NCBI RefSeq assembly: GCF_015686695.1
Contig: NZ_JADPMR010000003.1
Span: forward strand, 310,001-374,000
Source: Vibrio nitrifigilis
GTDB lineage: Bacteria > Pseudomonadota > Gammaproteobacteria > Enterobacterales > Vibrionaceae
Direction of reading: 5' to 3'
DNA length: 64,000 nucleotides
Each line of letters begins with the position of its first letter. Within the stretch, counting starts at the first letter, position 1. Shown here one piece after another: positions 1 to 9,684 of the stretch. Position numbers and translations under genes: made by a program. The notes under the pieces were generated by a model. The model ran no database searches, was not told the DNA's origin, and worked only from the letters and a program-made list of their open reading frames with translations.

Positions 1-48
1 AATAAATACCACAACAACCAGAGCGATGAGGCTAATTTTCTTTTTCAC
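1..48 (-). CDS. gspN: GspN, type II secretion protein N (N-terminal fragment)
   Basis: Only the first 16 codons lie in the window; the gene runs off the left edge. A GTG start at 48-46 follows the gspM stop codon by one base. The translation starts with a lysine-rich stretch followed by a hydrophobic run (ISLIALVVVVFI), as expected for the single N-terminal membrane anchor of GspN. Identification rests mainly on position: gspN follows gspM in Vibrio eps/gsp operons. Confidence 0.7.
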   Translation of the reverse strand, partial: MKKKISLIALVVVVFI

Positions 49-49
49 C

Positions 50-559
50 TTATGCACCTCTCTTAAGCTGTAGGCGTTTAACTTCGACCACTCCTGGCTG
101 AGCGCCACGATCAACATCTAAATGTTGCACCGTGATCCCCTGATTTTCCTGCAAAAATTTCACCCAATCGAGCAATTTTGTGAAAGGTAATGGCTGAATC
201 CAAACTTGCATACCATCCTCATCACGAGGTTGAACACGGATTAGCTCAATTCCAAAATCACGGGTTGAAGTGGCGATCACTTGGTTTAAAGGCAAACGCT
301 GCTGAGTCATGCCACCTTGCTTACGCAGAGCGGTGATTTGATTTGCTTTGTGAGAAACCCAGCTCAAAAGTTGCTTTTCACTATTAATTCGTAACTGTGA
401 TTGGTCAATACGTTGCTGTAATGGTGCAAGAATACCCCAGTAAATCACACCGATAACAATACAAATGCCACCAATAAGTACCAATCTTTGTTCACGTGGT
501 GTAATGCTTCGCCACCACAGCTTTAGTTGAGCCTGAAGTGGGCCAATTATGTTTTTCAT
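50..559 (-). CDS. gspM: GspM, inner-membrane platform protein of type II secretion
   Basis: Protein of 169 residues, the usual GspM size. It has a short basic cytoplasmic N-terminus, one membrane segment at about residues 27-45 (LVLIGGICIVIGVIYWGIL), then a periplasmic domain. GspM binds GspL in the inner-membrane platform that couples the GspE ATPase to pseudopilus growth. It lies 13 nt after gspL and one base before gspN, so all three should be co-translated. The order L-M-N supports the call as much as the sequence does, because GspM is poorly conserved. Confidence 0.9.
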   Translation of the reverse strand: MKNIIGPLQAQLKLWWRSITPREQRLVLIGGICIVIGVIYWGILAPLQQRIDQSQLRINSEKQLLSWVSHKANQITALRKQGGMTQQRLPLNQVIATSTRDFGIELIRVQPRDEDGMQVWIQPLPFTKLLDWVKFLQENQGITVQHLDVDRGAQPGVVEVKRLQLKRGA

Positions 560-572
560 CGCGTCCCCCCTT

Positions 573-1787
573 CTATTTCGCTTTCAAAACAAACGAACCC
601 AACACAGTATCACCATCTTTACTTAGCTGACCTTGCTGGACATTAAATTGTTCAGATAATTGAACCCGCGCTTTTTCAAAACTAGGAAAATCTTTGCTCG
701 TGGCTTCTACGCGTAATTCACCTTTATCACCATCATATTTAAGGCTTTGAATCTTCATATCTTTAACAGATTTCAATGACTCTGGCAGAACTTGTAACCA
801 GTTCAACACAGTATCACTGCCACCGCTCCCAGAAAGTAACTGGAGTTCACCTTGCATTTCCCGCTTGAGATAACTGACCGTAGGAATGCGGCGCTTATTG
901 GGGAAAATAGTTCTAAAAATGCGTTCACTTTCTTGATGATAGGCTTGCGCCTGCTGTTCAAAACGATTCGCCTCAAATGCGCTATACACCATAGTGACGA
1001 CGATTAAGGCCAATGCCGAATAAGTCGGTAAACGCCATGTATGCCAATGCTTTAACCATGAAGATTTCGTTTTAAATGGGCCGGAAAGCAATGTCATACG
1101 CGACTGGCAAGCTTCTTGAGCTAGCAGCTTCATCACCATTTCATTAGGCTTGACAGACCAATGTTGATCTTCATCTAAAGGTAACGTCGGTAACTCAGTA
1201 TAAGATGTCAGAGCTAAGGGGGATTGTTCCGCTTTAACCCAATCAGATTCGACTAATACAGGCAGCCAGTCACTTTCCATGACAATACCGTGCCAATCCC
1301 CTTTACGTATCAGCCATTGTGGACCAATCTGCGCCGCTGTGAGTGGGGTATCCGCTTGTGGTAGAGCTAATACGTCTGGCATAACGCGTTTAATTTCAAT
1401 GCCAATTTCAGCAAATTTCGTTAAACAATAGGTAAACCATCCGCGATCAATACCAGCAATATAGGCAATACCATCACGCTTACTCAGCACTGAAAAATGC
1501 ACATCATCAACATCTTGAGCGATATCGTCTTCTAGCAAATAAGGCAACATGCTTTCAAATTGACGAGAGCCTCCTGGTGGAACCTCCACATCGGTCAATA
1601 TTAAATCACTGGCAGACAATAACAGTATCGTCGTACGTTGCGCTGCATAGTCAGTCAGCTCTTCGAGCTCATGCCAACCTGCGAGTTCACCACTAGCAAT
1701 AACATCTTGCTGATCAGTGGACCATACTAGCCATGAAATAGGGGCTTGTTTTTGACTACTCAGACGAACGGTCAGAAATTCGCTCAC
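573..1787 (-). CDS. gspL: GspL, cytoplasmic/membrane platform protein of type II secretion
   Basis: GspL recruits the GspE ATPase to the inner membrane. The N-terminal actin-like cytoplasmic domain begins SEFLTVRLSS, as in Vibrio EpsL. A membrane segment lies at about residues 255-275 (YSALALIVVTMVYSAF), followed by a ferredoxin-like periplasmic domain. I place the start at the GTG at 1787, giving 404 residues, because GGAGGAA sits 5 nt upstream and the N-terminus then matches known EpsL. A longer reading frame open to 1838 lacks that support. The 5' end overlaps gspK by 32 nt, so translational coupling is likely. Confidence 0.93.
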   Translation of the reverse strand: MSEFLTVRLSSQKQAPISWLVWSTDQQDVIASGELAGWHELEELTDYAAQRTTILLLSASDLILTDVEVPPGGSRQFESMLPYLLEDDIAQDVDDVHFSVLSKRDGIAYIAGIDRGWFTYCLTKFAEIGIEIKRVMPDVLALPQADTPLTAAQIGPQWLIRKGDWHGIVMESDWLPVLVESDWVKAEQSPLALTSYTELPTLPLDEDQHWSVKPNEMVMKLLAQEACQSRMTLLSGPFKTKSSWLKHWHTWRLPTYSALALIVVTMVYSAFEANRFEQQAQAYHQESERIFRTIFPNKRRIPTVSYLKREMQGELQLLSGSGGSDTVLNWLQVLPESLKSVKDMKIQSLKYDGDKGELRVEATSKDFPSFEKARVQLSEQFNVQQGQLSKDGDTVLGSFVLKAK

Positions 1788-2772
1788 TGATTCCTCCATA
1801 GCGACGGCGAATGACCGTTGCATTATCTTTATCTTCACTAAAAATCAGGCTGCGAACCCTCACTCGGGAATTATCCACCGTGATTTGTGCATCTAATTCA
1901 AAATACTGGCTATCAACAACCAAATAACCTTGAGCTTTACTGCGGACCGTACTCGAAATGGCGGCAATTTGCGGTTCCGCCATAAAATCAGAGACACTTT
2001 CCCACCCTTTTTTCGGGCGTTTTTTTATTACTGCCTGAGCATTTTGCAAACTTAAATTAGGGCTAAACATGGCCACCAGCAATAACGCTTGTTTCTCAGA
2101 AAGCGTGTTAATATTCACTTGCCAATCCGTTACAGGAATTGCGCAAAGGTAAGGCTTTAATTTTGTCATTAAATCAGCACTCACCTGCTGAACAGCTCGC
2201 AATTCGCTTGGTACTGCCATTAACCCATTCGGTGGCAAATAGGCTGGTGATAGCGAATCATAATAACTGTCTTCCACCCCGTACGTTGAACTCACGGTAT
2301 CGTTACTATCGATAAACTCATAAGTAGAATCAGCAATAATCTCAGCCGTCGCCGAATCAACTTTAAAGTTCGTCAATAAATTTTCAAATACCTGTTTAAC
2401 ATAAGGTGTTGAACTCTCAGATGAAGTGTCTAATCCATTAAAAGCATTCAAGTTAAAACAGGCTTGTTTGTCGATCATTGTCCCTGAGACTTGGCCGTAA
2501 TCGAGCGGTAATGTCCGCTCTTTAATCGCCCATGGTTGACTTAAATTAATAATATCTTTGTCTTGCTTTCGAGTCTGCTTCAATAACGCCATGGCAAGAT
2601 TTTCTACGCCAACGCTATACCAATACGCTTGCTGATAATTGACCTGATGACTCGCACGCTGAAACTGAGCAAACATCCGTTCAGACATCGTCGCAGCAAT
2701 GGAAACCATAATCGCTAGAATCAGTAGGACGACAATTAAGGCGACTCCTCGTTGCGGTTTATTCGCTGTCAT
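1756..2772 (-). CDS. gspK: GspK, minor pseudopilin of type II secretion
   Basis: The large minor pseudopilin that caps the pseudopilus tip with GspI and GspJ. The N-terminus reads QRGVALIVVLLILAIM: a prepilin-peptidase site (G before V) followed by the hydrophobic helix. The periplasmic domain includes the inserted alpha domain that sets GspK apart from other pseudopilins, and the length of 338 residues fits. The start at 2772 is chosen because GGAGG lies 6 nt upstream; the frame is open to 2808 but that extension only covers the end of gspJ. It overlaps gspJ by 14 nt. Confidence 0.93.
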   Translation of the reverse strand: MTANKPQRGVALIVVLLILAIMVSIAATMSERMFAQFQRASHQVNYQQAYWYSVGVENLAMALLKQTRKQDKDIINLSQPWAIKERTLPLDYGQVSGTMIDKQACFNLNAFNGLDTSSESSTPYVKQVFENLLTNFKVDSATAEIIADSTYEFIDSNDTVSSTYGVEDSYYDSLSPAYLPPNGLMAVPSELRAVQQVSADLMTKLKPYLCAIPVTDWQVNINTLSEKQALLLVAMFSPNLSLQNAQAVIKKRPKKGWESVSDFMAEPQIAAISSTVRSKAQGYLVVDSQYFELDAQITVDNSRVRVRSLIFSEDKDNATVIRRRYGGISERISDRSSE

Positions 2773-3427
2773 CTTCAGCCTCCGCATCAGACGCCTTTGG
2801 ACCTGCAATTAAATATATTCGCGAGATCTTACCGTAATCCTGTAGCTGTATGGTGACCTCTATCGCCTGAGGCAACAACTCTGTTTCTTCCCACTCTGAG
2901 GTCCATTTGTTTTTAACGTAAAAACGCATAGACCAACTTTCAACACCAGTAAGAAGTGGTCGAGAAACGGGTTGCTCGCCGACAGTCGTATCTGGATAAT
3001 GCCACCAAACACGCTCTAACGTTTTATCTTTAAGGCGATAACCCACTTTGGCTAAATTACCGCGCGGAAACTGCTCTTGCGGATTCGCCCAGCCATCACG
3101 AATGAACATGATTCCTTTAGAATCAGAATCTAAAAGATAATCTTGCCATTCCATATAGTAGTCGCCAACACCTTTGCCACTGGTACGAAACTTACGTGGT
3201 ACCATTTGGCGAAAGTCGGAATCCATAATCACTAACGCACGTTGTAATTCATTAACTCTAGTCGTACGTTCTTGAGAGATTTCATTGCTACGTTGAACCT
3301 GATTCAACACCTGATAGGCCGCAATACTCATCGCAGCGAAAATAGCCATCGCAACCAATACTTCAATTAGGGTAAAGCCTTTCACCTGACGACGTGCGGC
3401 ATTTTTTATACCGTTATTGCGCCACAT
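2759..3427 (-). CDS. gspJ: GspJ, minor pseudopilin of type II secretion
   Basis: Minor pseudopilin of the tip complex (with GspI and GspK). The type III signal KGFTLIEVLVAMAIF has the prepilin-peptidase site G/F and the +5 glutamate needed for assembly. Starting at the MWRNNG methionine (3427) gives 222 residues; Vibrio cholerae EpsJ also begins MWR. The open frame extends to 3484 but that part overlaps gspI. The start overlaps the gspI stop by 14 nt, which points to coupled translation. Confidence 0.92.
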   Translation of the reverse strand: MWRNNGIKNAARRQVKGFTLIEVLVAMAIFAAMSIAAYQVLNQVQRSNEISQERTTRVNELQRALVIMDSDFRQMVPRKFRTSGKGVGDYYMEWQDYLLDSDSKGIMFIRDGWANPQEQFPRGNLAKVGYRLKDKTLERVWWHYPDTTVGEQPVSRPLLTGVESWSMRFYVKNKWTSEWEETELLPQAIEVTIQLQDYGKISRIYLIAGPKASDAEAEDDSE

Positions 3428-3770
3428 AGCTACGTACCGTAATGATTGAACTTGATTTATCACTGGTTGCAACAGAAACATCAAATGCTTTTAATGTTCC
3501 AGTGCCTGTTTTGACTGGTTTGATTTTCCAATACCACTCACGTCCAGCCATTTTTGATTTTCCTTCCCGAGCAGATAAACTCGTTGGAGCAAGCATCACT
3601 CGCGCCATTTGGTTATCAGCCACCATCGAAGCAAACATTTTTTCTTCTAGATAATTCAGGGTATTAATGTGCTGACTGACTGATCGCATCACACTAATCG
3701 CTGCCGTGGCAAATATGGCCAAAGCCACTAAAACTTCTAGTAAGGTAAAACCTCGTTTTATTCGTTTCAT
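3414..3770 (-). CDS. gspI: GspI, minor pseudopilin of type II secretion
   Basis: Short minor pseudopilin of 118 residues. The N-terminus KRGFTLLEVLVALAIF carries the prepilin cleavage site, the +5 glutamate and the hydrophobic helix. In this family GspI forms the core of the I-J-K tip that starts pseudopilus assembly. It overlaps gspH by 4 nt upstream and gspJ by 14 nt downstream. Confidence 0.92.
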   Translation of the reverse strand: MKRIKRGFTLLEVLVALAIFATAAISVMRSVSQHINTLNYLEEKMFASMVADNQMARVMLAPTSLSAREGKSKMAGREWYWKIKPVKTGTGTLKAFDVSVATSDKSSSIITVRSYVAQ

Positions 3771-4375
3771 TTTGCCTTATCCCCTTGAGTTATTTCTTCT
3801 CCGGGAGCTTTTAACAAAATTTCACCATTATCTTGTACGACTATATGCCATGCATCGTCATCACTGAGATCATGAAGATACAAGCTCAGCACCATAGGTG
3901 TCGTTTCACCATTGGAAAGAATAAAAATTTGCGGAGGCTGTGGCTTTTTCTTTTTGTCTTTTTCGTTGCCAAACATTTGGTCATCGAATAGAGAGTCATC
4001 TTTTTTAAACAGACGATCATCATCCTTCTCCCATGTCGTGCCGCCTGCTTGGAAATCAACCATTAACCGCTTATCAATTTTAGTTTCAGCATTAAAAGAG
4101 TGACGTTTAACTTCATGCCATCCTTTTTCCCCTAACTGCATAAAAGTCAGCGTTGGTGGATTCTGCTTTTGCTCTACCCGTAAACCGTAATCTACGCCAG
4201 ATAGCACCGCTTCCTCATTAATCAGTTGTAACCGTTCATAAATAGATCGGGCCGTATCTTCTGCTAAATGATTCTTACTGGTGGGAAGTGTTGAAATTAC
4301 CGCTACCGAACTCAGAGCAAGTAGCACGAGAACGAGCATAATTTCAATAAGGGTAAATCCGCGAGCTAACTTCAT
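3767..4375 (-). CDS. gspH: GspH, minor pseudopilin of type II secretion
   Basis: Pseudopilin of 202 residues when started at MKLARGFTLIEIML (4375). The prepilin-peptidase site G/F and +5 glutamate are present. The frame stays open to 4486, but the 37 extra residues are antisense-like, overlap gspG and would place the cleavage site too far inside. GspH links the tip complex to the GspG filament. The charged middle (KKDD, EKDKKKKPQP, about residues 105-130) is a lineage-specific loop. Confidence 0.9.
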   Translation of the reverse strand: MKLARGFTLIEIMLVLVLLALSSVAVISTLPTSKNHLAEDTARSIYERLQLINEEAVLSGVDYGLRVEQKQNPPTLTFMQLGEKGWHEVKRHSFNAETKIDKRLMVDFQAGGTTWEKDDDRLFKKDDSLFDDQMFGNEKDKKKKPQPPQIFILSNGETTPMVLSLYLHDLSDDDAWHIVVQDNGEILLKAPGEEITQGDKAK

Positions 4376-4412
4376 AAATTGAGTGCGGGCGGGATATCCC
4401 CGCCCTAATGAA

Positions 4413-4859
4413 TTATTGATAATCTTGAATGTTCCAGTTGCCGATATCCGCATTGATACCTTCACCACCTTCTTGACCATCTGCACCTAAAGTGAAGACA
4501 TCAATCGTTCCTTTATCACCTGGGCTTAGGTATTGGTATGCATTACCCCATGGGTCGTTAGGTAAACGTTTAATATAACCACCATCACGATAGTTACGAG
4601 GTTCCGGGCTACTTGGTTTTTTCACCAATGCCTCTAAACCTTGGTCTGTGGTTGGGTAAACACTGTTGTCTAGTTTGTACATATCTAACGCATTTTCTAA
4701 CGCGACAATATCAGTAATAGCTTTTTGCTGGTCAGCCTTTTCTTTGTTACCTAGTAAGTTAGGTACGACGACACTAGCCAAAATACCTAAAATAACTACG
4801 ACAACCATCACTTCTAGCAAGGTAAAGCCTGACTGCTTAGCCGCTGCATTTCTTTTCAT
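4413..4859 (-). CDS. gspG: GspG, major pseudopilin of type II secretion
   Basis: Main structural subunit of the pseudopilus. The leader ends KQSG, followed by FTLLEVMVVVVILGILAS, the classic prepilin signal. The calcium-binding C-terminal region of GspG (PNDPWGNAYQY, then DVFTLGADGQEGGEG) is intact. The length of 148 residues from the methionine at 4859 is standard; the open frame to 4895 adds a non-homologous extension. It lies just after gspF in the operon. Confidence 0.96.
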   Translation of the reverse strand: MKRNAAAKQSGFTLLEVMVVVVILGILASVVVPNLLGNKEKADQQKAITDIVALENALDMYKLDNSVYPTTDQGLEALVKKPSSPEPRNYRDGGYIKRLPNDPWGNAYQYLSPGDKGTIDVFTLGADGQEGGEGINADIGNWNIQDYQ

Positions 4860-4900
4860 AACTACTCCATAAAACACAAATTTTGGCGATTCCAAATTTG

Positions 4901-6124
4901 TTACTGACTCACTAAATTATTCATTTCTAAAATTGGCATCAGAGTTGCCATCACGATAAACAGAACTAAACCAGCCATCAAAGCGATAAGTGCCGGAGTA
5001 AAAATCCCTAAAGCAATATTCACTGCAGATTCGAAGTTATCATCCTGGTTATCAGCGGCGCGGGTCAACATGGATTCAAGTTCACCACTCTGCTCACCAC
5101 TGGCAATCATATGTAGCATCATTGGGGGGAAAAGTTTGGTTTGCTCTAACGACCTACGCAAACTGGCCCCTTCCCGGACACTCTCTGCGGCAACTAATAC
5201 TTTTTGTTTCACAAACTGATTTGTCATGACATCAACCGCAACGCGCATCCCATCCAGAATAGGAATTGCACTAGAAGTACATATTGCCAATGTTCGGGCA
5301 AAGCGTGATGTATTTAACCCACGAGCGATCTTCCCGATTAAAGGAAGGTGGATAACTTTTTCATCCCACTTCATGCGTAACTGCGGATTACGTAGTAAAC
5401 GACGACTGATATATATCATCAGCAAAAACACACACAACAATTGGATGCCCCAATGCTGTACAAAATCACTCGCTGATAACAAAAACTGCGTTGATTCCGG
5501 CAGCTTTTGGTTCATTTGAACAAATTGCCCCACAATTTTAGGGACAACGGCCGCCAACAAAAACGACACAATACACACAGCAAACACAACCAGCACGATG
5601 GGGTAAATCATCGCTTGGAGTAATTTAGAACGCATCTTTTGTCGGTTTTCTGCGTAATCAGCCAAGCGCTCAAGCACCGCATCCAGATGGCCTGATTTTT
5701 CTCCAGCCGATACCATAGAACGAAACAGTTCATCAAAGATGTGCGGGTAATCACCTAAACTGTCGGAGAGTGTGTAACCTTCTGTAACTTTGGAACGAAC
5801 CGCAGCCATCATAGAACGGATACGCGGTTTTTCAGACTGCTCTGAGACCGCGCGTAAGCACTCTTCTAACGGCATCCCCGACTGAACTAATGTTGAGAGC
5901 TGACGCGTAATCAATGCTAAATCAGGTGTGCTAATCCCGCGCTGAAAAGTGAGAGCCGAACCTTGTGACTCTTTATTTTTCTTACCCGTATTTTCATTCA
6001 CTTCGACGGGGACAAGCCCTTGATCTTTTAGACGTTGGCGCACCTGACGGGCATTATCTCCCTCAATGACGCCTTTCTTCTGCCGACCTTTACTATCTAA
6101 AGCCTTATAATCAAATGCCGCCAT
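4901..6124 (-). CDS. gspF: GspF, polytopic inner-membrane platform protein of type II secretion
   Basis: Protein of 407 residues with two repeated GspF/PilC domains (about residues 70-195 and 275-395) and three membrane segments (around 170-195, 225-240 and 375-398). Typical family motifs such as TRQLSTLVQSGMPLEECL are visible. It is the membrane core of the assembly platform and contacts GspE and GspL. Its ATG overlaps the gspE stop by one base (TAATG), so expression is coupled to the ATPase. Confidence 0.95.
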   Translation of the reverse strand: MAAFDYKALDSKGRQKKGVIEGDNARQVRQRLKDQGLVPVEVNENTGKKNKESQGSALTFQRGISTPDLALITRQLSTLVQSGMPLEECLRAVSEQSEKPRIRSMMAAVRSKVTEGYTLSDSLGDYPHIFDELFRSMVSAGEKSGHLDAVLERLADYAENRQKMRSKLLQAMIYPIVLVVFAVCIVSFLLAAVVPKIVGQFVQMNQKLPESTQFLLSASDFVQHWGIQLLCVFLLMIYISRRLLRNPQLRMKWDEKVIHLPLIGKIARGLNTSRFARTLAICTSSAIPILDGMRVAVDVMTNQFVKQKVLVAAESVREGASLRRSLEQTKLFPPMMLHMIASGEQSGELESMLTRAADNQDDNFESAVNIALGIFTPALIALMAGLVLFIVMATLMPILEMNNLVSQ

Positions 6125-7635
6125 TATGACTCCCGAGTCACACGCATCACTTCTTCAAGAGAAGTCACACCTAAACGACATTTTTCGAGACCATCTTGAC
6201 GAATACTTGGAGTATGACCACGAATCGCATGCTCGATGGCTTGTTCACCTGATTCACTATGAATTAAAGCCTGAACGGATTCATCCACCAGCAGTAATTC
6301 ATGAATACCAGTACGGCCATGATAACCTTTGTGATTACAATGCTCACAACCTGTAGGGCGGAAAAGCGTTAACTCATCATCCGGCGTTAAATCAAATAAC
6401 TTTTTCTGCTCTTCATTCGCGCTATAAGCTTCACGACAATGTGGACACAAAGTGCGCACCAGACGTTGCGCCAGTACCCCTAATAATGAAGAAGAAATCA
6501 AAAATGGTTCAATGCCCATATCCCGCAAACGAGTAATGGCACCAATGGCGGTATTCGTGTGCAAAGTTGACATCACTAAGTGACCAGTTAAAGAAGCTTG
6601 TACTGCGATTTGCGCCGTTTCCAAGTCACGAATTTCGCCGACCATAACAACATCTGGATCTTGACGCAAAATGGCACGCAGACCACGAGCAAAGGTCATA
6701 TCCACTTTTGGATTTACTTGGGTTTGACCAATGCCCTCAATATCAAATTCGATAGGATCTTCAACGGTTAAGATATTGCGCTCAATACTATTTAGTTCTT
6801 GTAAGCCTGCGTATAACGTGGTGGATTTACCTGAACCAGTTGGACCGGTTACCAAGATAATCCCGTGGGGACGAGCAATTAATTGTTGGAAACGCTTGTG
6901 AACCTTATCGTTCATTCCCAAGCTGTAAAGATCTAGCTGGGTGGCGTTCTTATCCAGTAAACGCATTACCACACGTTCGCCGTGAGACGATGGCATTGTT
7001 GATACACGCACATCGACAGCTCGACCGCCAATACGTAACGAAATACGACCATCCTGCGGAACGCGTTTTTCCGCGATATCGAGCTTCGCCATCACCTTAA
7101 CGCGCGACACCAATAAAGGTGCCAATTTGCGGCTTGGTTCAAGCACTTCACGTAATACCCCATCCACACGAAAACGGATCGATAACGATTTTTCAAACGT
7201 TTCTATATGGACATCAGAAGCGTTCTCTTTTATCGCTTCCCCCAACATCGCATTAATTAACTTAATGATTGGGGCATCATCTTCTGACTCCAGAAGATCT
7301 TCATTTTGAGGCAACTCTTCTGCCAATGAAAAAAAGTCATCACTGTCTACGCCAATATCTTGCATTAATTGACGAGCCTCAGAAGAGTCACGTTGGTAAA
7401 CCACAGTCAGCTTACTTTCAAACTCAGATTCAGAAACGGCATGGAGCTTGAACGATGTTTTAGCCACACGTTTCACTTCCATTATGGCCGCCATAGCAAT
7501 CGGCGGCACATAATAGATATGGCATTGCGAGAAATCGTCTTCCCACTCAAGGACGACTTTAAATCGGTTTGCGAAACTGAACGGCAATCGGCGTAACGTC
7601 GGTTGCTCGACCTCTTCCGATAAGACTACATTCAT
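6124..7635 (-). CDS. gspE: GspE, secretion ATPase of type II secretion
   Basis: Cytoplasmic hexameric ATPase that powers pseudopilus assembly. The protein has 503 residues: N1/N2 domain at about 1-225, Walker A GPTGSGKSTT at 264-273, Asp box VEDPIEF near 291-297, Walker B region with DPDVVMVGEIRD at 326-337, His box, and the zinc-binding tetracysteine motif (C397, C400, C430, C433) of GspE. All key residues are present. Start and stop overlap neighbours by one base on each side (TAATG junctions with gspD and gspF). Confidence 0.97.
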   Translation of the reverse strand: MNVVLSEEVEQPTLRRLPFSFANRFKVVLEWEDDFSQCHIYYVPPIAMAAIMEVKRVAKTSFKLHAVSESEFESKLTVVYQRDSSEARQLMQDIGVDSDDFFSLAEELPQNEDLLESEDDAPIIKLINAMLGEAIKENASDVHIETFEKSLSIRFRVDGVLREVLEPSRKLAPLLVSRVKVMAKLDIAEKRVPQDGRISLRIGGRAVDVRVSTMPSSHGERVVMRLLDKNATQLDLYSLGMNDKVHKRFQQLIARPHGIILVTGPTGSGKSTTLYAGLQELNSIERNILTVEDPIEFDIEGIGQTQVNPKVDMTFARGLRAILRQDPDVVMVGEIRDLETAQIAVQASLTGHLVMSTLHTNTAIGAITRLRDMGIEPFLISSSLLGVLAQRLVRTLCPHCREAYSANEEQKKLFDLTPDDELTLFRPTGCEHCNHKGYHGRTGIHELLLVDESVQALIHSESGEQAIEHAIRGHTPSIRQDGLEKCRLGVTSLEEVMRVTRES

Positions 7636-9656
7636 TATTCTTCTTCCATCTGATCAATAAACGACTGAATTTCGGCAGCATGGCGACGATCATCACCGAA
7701 TTTAGGTAGTACAGGAATATTGCCGCTATCCAGCAATTTCAGTCCTTTCTGAGCTTTGTATAACTGCTCTGCTCGAATGTAATTGTACTTACGTTGAGTT
7801 AAACCATCAGCGGTCACACCGTTGCGAATAATTGTTGGTTTAATAAATACCATCAAGTTCTTCTTCTCAGTTTCCGTACTAGTTGAGCGGAATAATTGCC
7901 CAATGATTGGAATATCACCAAGTAGTGGAACTTTTGACTCGCTTTCAGCAGTACGTTCATCCATCAAGCCACCAAGAACCAACATCTGGCCATCTTTAAC
8001 CATGACAGAGGTATTCAACTGACGTTTACCGAAACGAATGTCTACCGCGCCACTGGCACCAAGCACGTTAGAAACTTCTTGTTCAATGTGCAATTGAACT
8101 GAGTCACCTTCATTAATCTGAGGGACGACTTTCAGTTTGATACCTACTTCTTTACGATCAACGGTCTGGAATGGGTTGGAATTGTCGGAGCCGGTACTAG
8201 AACCAGTGATAACAGGCACTTCTTCACCCACGATGAATGACGCTTCACCATTATCCATTACGGTAATACTTGGCGATGAAAGAATGTTGGTATTGGAGTC
8301 GCTTGACACGGCATTTAATAACGCAGTCCAATCACCCATCATGATACTCACCGCAGCACCGTTCACACTTGAAAGCGCAGAAGCTAGCGTATCGTAGTCG
8401 CCTGATTCGGTCGTGTCGTAAGAGTGGCGAACACCACTATTATCGTAATAATAACTGGTACTGGTTTGATCCTTAGCTTCTTCCAAGCCGACCATCACAT
8501 TACCAATGGAGCTACTACTGTTACTGTATTGTATAACCGAGCCACTCTCTAATGAGCCCCATTGAACACCCAAGCTCATCCCATCACTTTCAGACATCTC
8601 AACAATCAACGCCTCAATCAATACCTGAGCACGACGTATATCTAATTGCTTAACGATATTCAGTAGGGATTGCATGACATCTTTTGGCGCGCTAATAATC
8701 AGAGAGTTTGTCTGTTTATGCGCAGAGATAATGACGTTGCTGTTTTGTGCTCCACCACTCTCTTTCGTCCCTTTTTTGCTCTTAAGCATGCTATCCGACA
8801 CGCCTTTAAGAACATCAACAAGATCTTCAGCTTTCGCATATTTAAGGTAAACAACTCGGCTGTTTCCTTTCACCGCCATTTCTACATCCATTTTTTGGAT
8901 GAGCTTTTTCATGCGTTTGCGAACTTTAGGGTCACCAGAAATTAAGATGGAATTAGTACGCTCATCGGCGACAAATTTAGGTTGCAAAAACTCTGGGGTA
9001 TTTTTAGAGTCATTACTTTTACTAAGAGCTTCTACGATTCGTACCATTTCAGAAGCAGAGGCATTTTTCAGTTCAACAACATCAACATCTTTGTCGCCTG
9101 CTTGGTCAACTCGATGAATGATATCTGCCAAACGATTCACAACCGCAGCACGTCCAGTAAGCAAAATGATGTTCGCAGGATCATAATGAACAACGTTACC
9201 TGCGCCAGCATTATCAATGAGCTGACGCAACAAAGGGGATAATTCTCTTACAGAAACGTTTTTTACCGATACCACTTGTGTAATAACGCTATCGCCTGAT
9301 GCACGATCATTATCACCGAGCACAGGTACAGCGGCGGTTTTTGCATCTTTCGATTTAACCACTTTCAGCACGCCGTTATCCATAGGAACAACCGCAAAAC
9401 CATACACTTGAAGTACATTTAGGAAAAAGCTGTAGTACTGTTTTTCGTCTAGAGTATCGTAACTGCGTACGTCGATTTTCCCACGTACGGAAGGGTCAAC
9501 AATAATGGTTTTATCTAAATTACGACCCACTATGTTGATAAATTCTTGAATGTCTGTTCCTTTAAAACTCGCACTGAACTCATTTGCCCATGCGCAGGGA
9601 GACAGCACTAACGAGGCGGCCATAAGCCACGTGCTCTTTTTAAGCCAATGCTTCAC
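7635..9656 (-). CDS. gspD: GspD, outer-membrane secretin of type II secretion
   Basis: Outer-membrane channel for folded exoproteins, 673 residues. A Sec signal peptide ends at about residue 24 (PCAWA-NEFS). The N0 domain follows (FKGTDIQEFINIVGRNLDKTI is the start of that fold), then N1-N3 repeats and the C-terminal secretin domain (VPLLGDIPIIGQLFRS motif near residue 590). The C-terminal S-domain is present. It follows gspC after a 28-nt gap. Confidence 0.97.
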   Translation of the reverse strand: MKHWLKKSTWLMAASLVLSPCAWANEFSASFKGTDIQEFINIVGRNLDKTIIVDPSVRGKIDVRSYDTLDEKQYYSFFLNVLQVYGFAVVPMDNGVLKVVKSKDAKTAAVPVLGDNDRASGDSVITQVVSVKNVSVRELSPLLRQLIDNAGAGNVVHYDPANIILLTGRAAVVNRLADIIHRVDQAGDKDVDVVELKNASASEMVRIVEALSKSNDSKNTPEFLQPKFVADERTNSILISGDPKVRKRMKKLIQKMDVEMAVKGNSRVVYLKYAKAEDLVDVLKGVSDSMLKSKKGTKESGGAQNSNVIISAHKQTNSLIISAPKDVMQSLLNIVKQLDIRRAQVLIEALIVEMSESDGMSLGVQWGSLESGSVIQYSNSSSSIGNVMVGLEEAKDQTSTSYYYDNSGVRHSYDTTESGDYDTLASALSSVNGAAVSIMMGDWTALLNAVSSDSNTNILSSPSITVMDNGEASFIVGEEVPVITGSSTGSDNSNPFQTVDRKEVGIKLKVVPQINEGDSVQLHIEQEVSNVLGASGAVDIRFGKRQLNTSVMVKDGQMLVLGGLMDERTAESESKVPLLGDIPIIGQLFRSTSTETEKKNLMVFIKPTIIRNGVTADGLTQRKYNYIRAEQLYKAQKGLKLLDSGNIPVLPKFGDDRRHAAEIQSFIDQMEEE

Positions 9657-9684
9657 TGAGTACTCCTAGACTTGATGCATCAGG

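Noticed and set aside
4376..4486. 37-residue N-terminal extension of gspH
   Set aside because: It overlaps gspG and would bury the prepilin cleavage site 43 residues inside.
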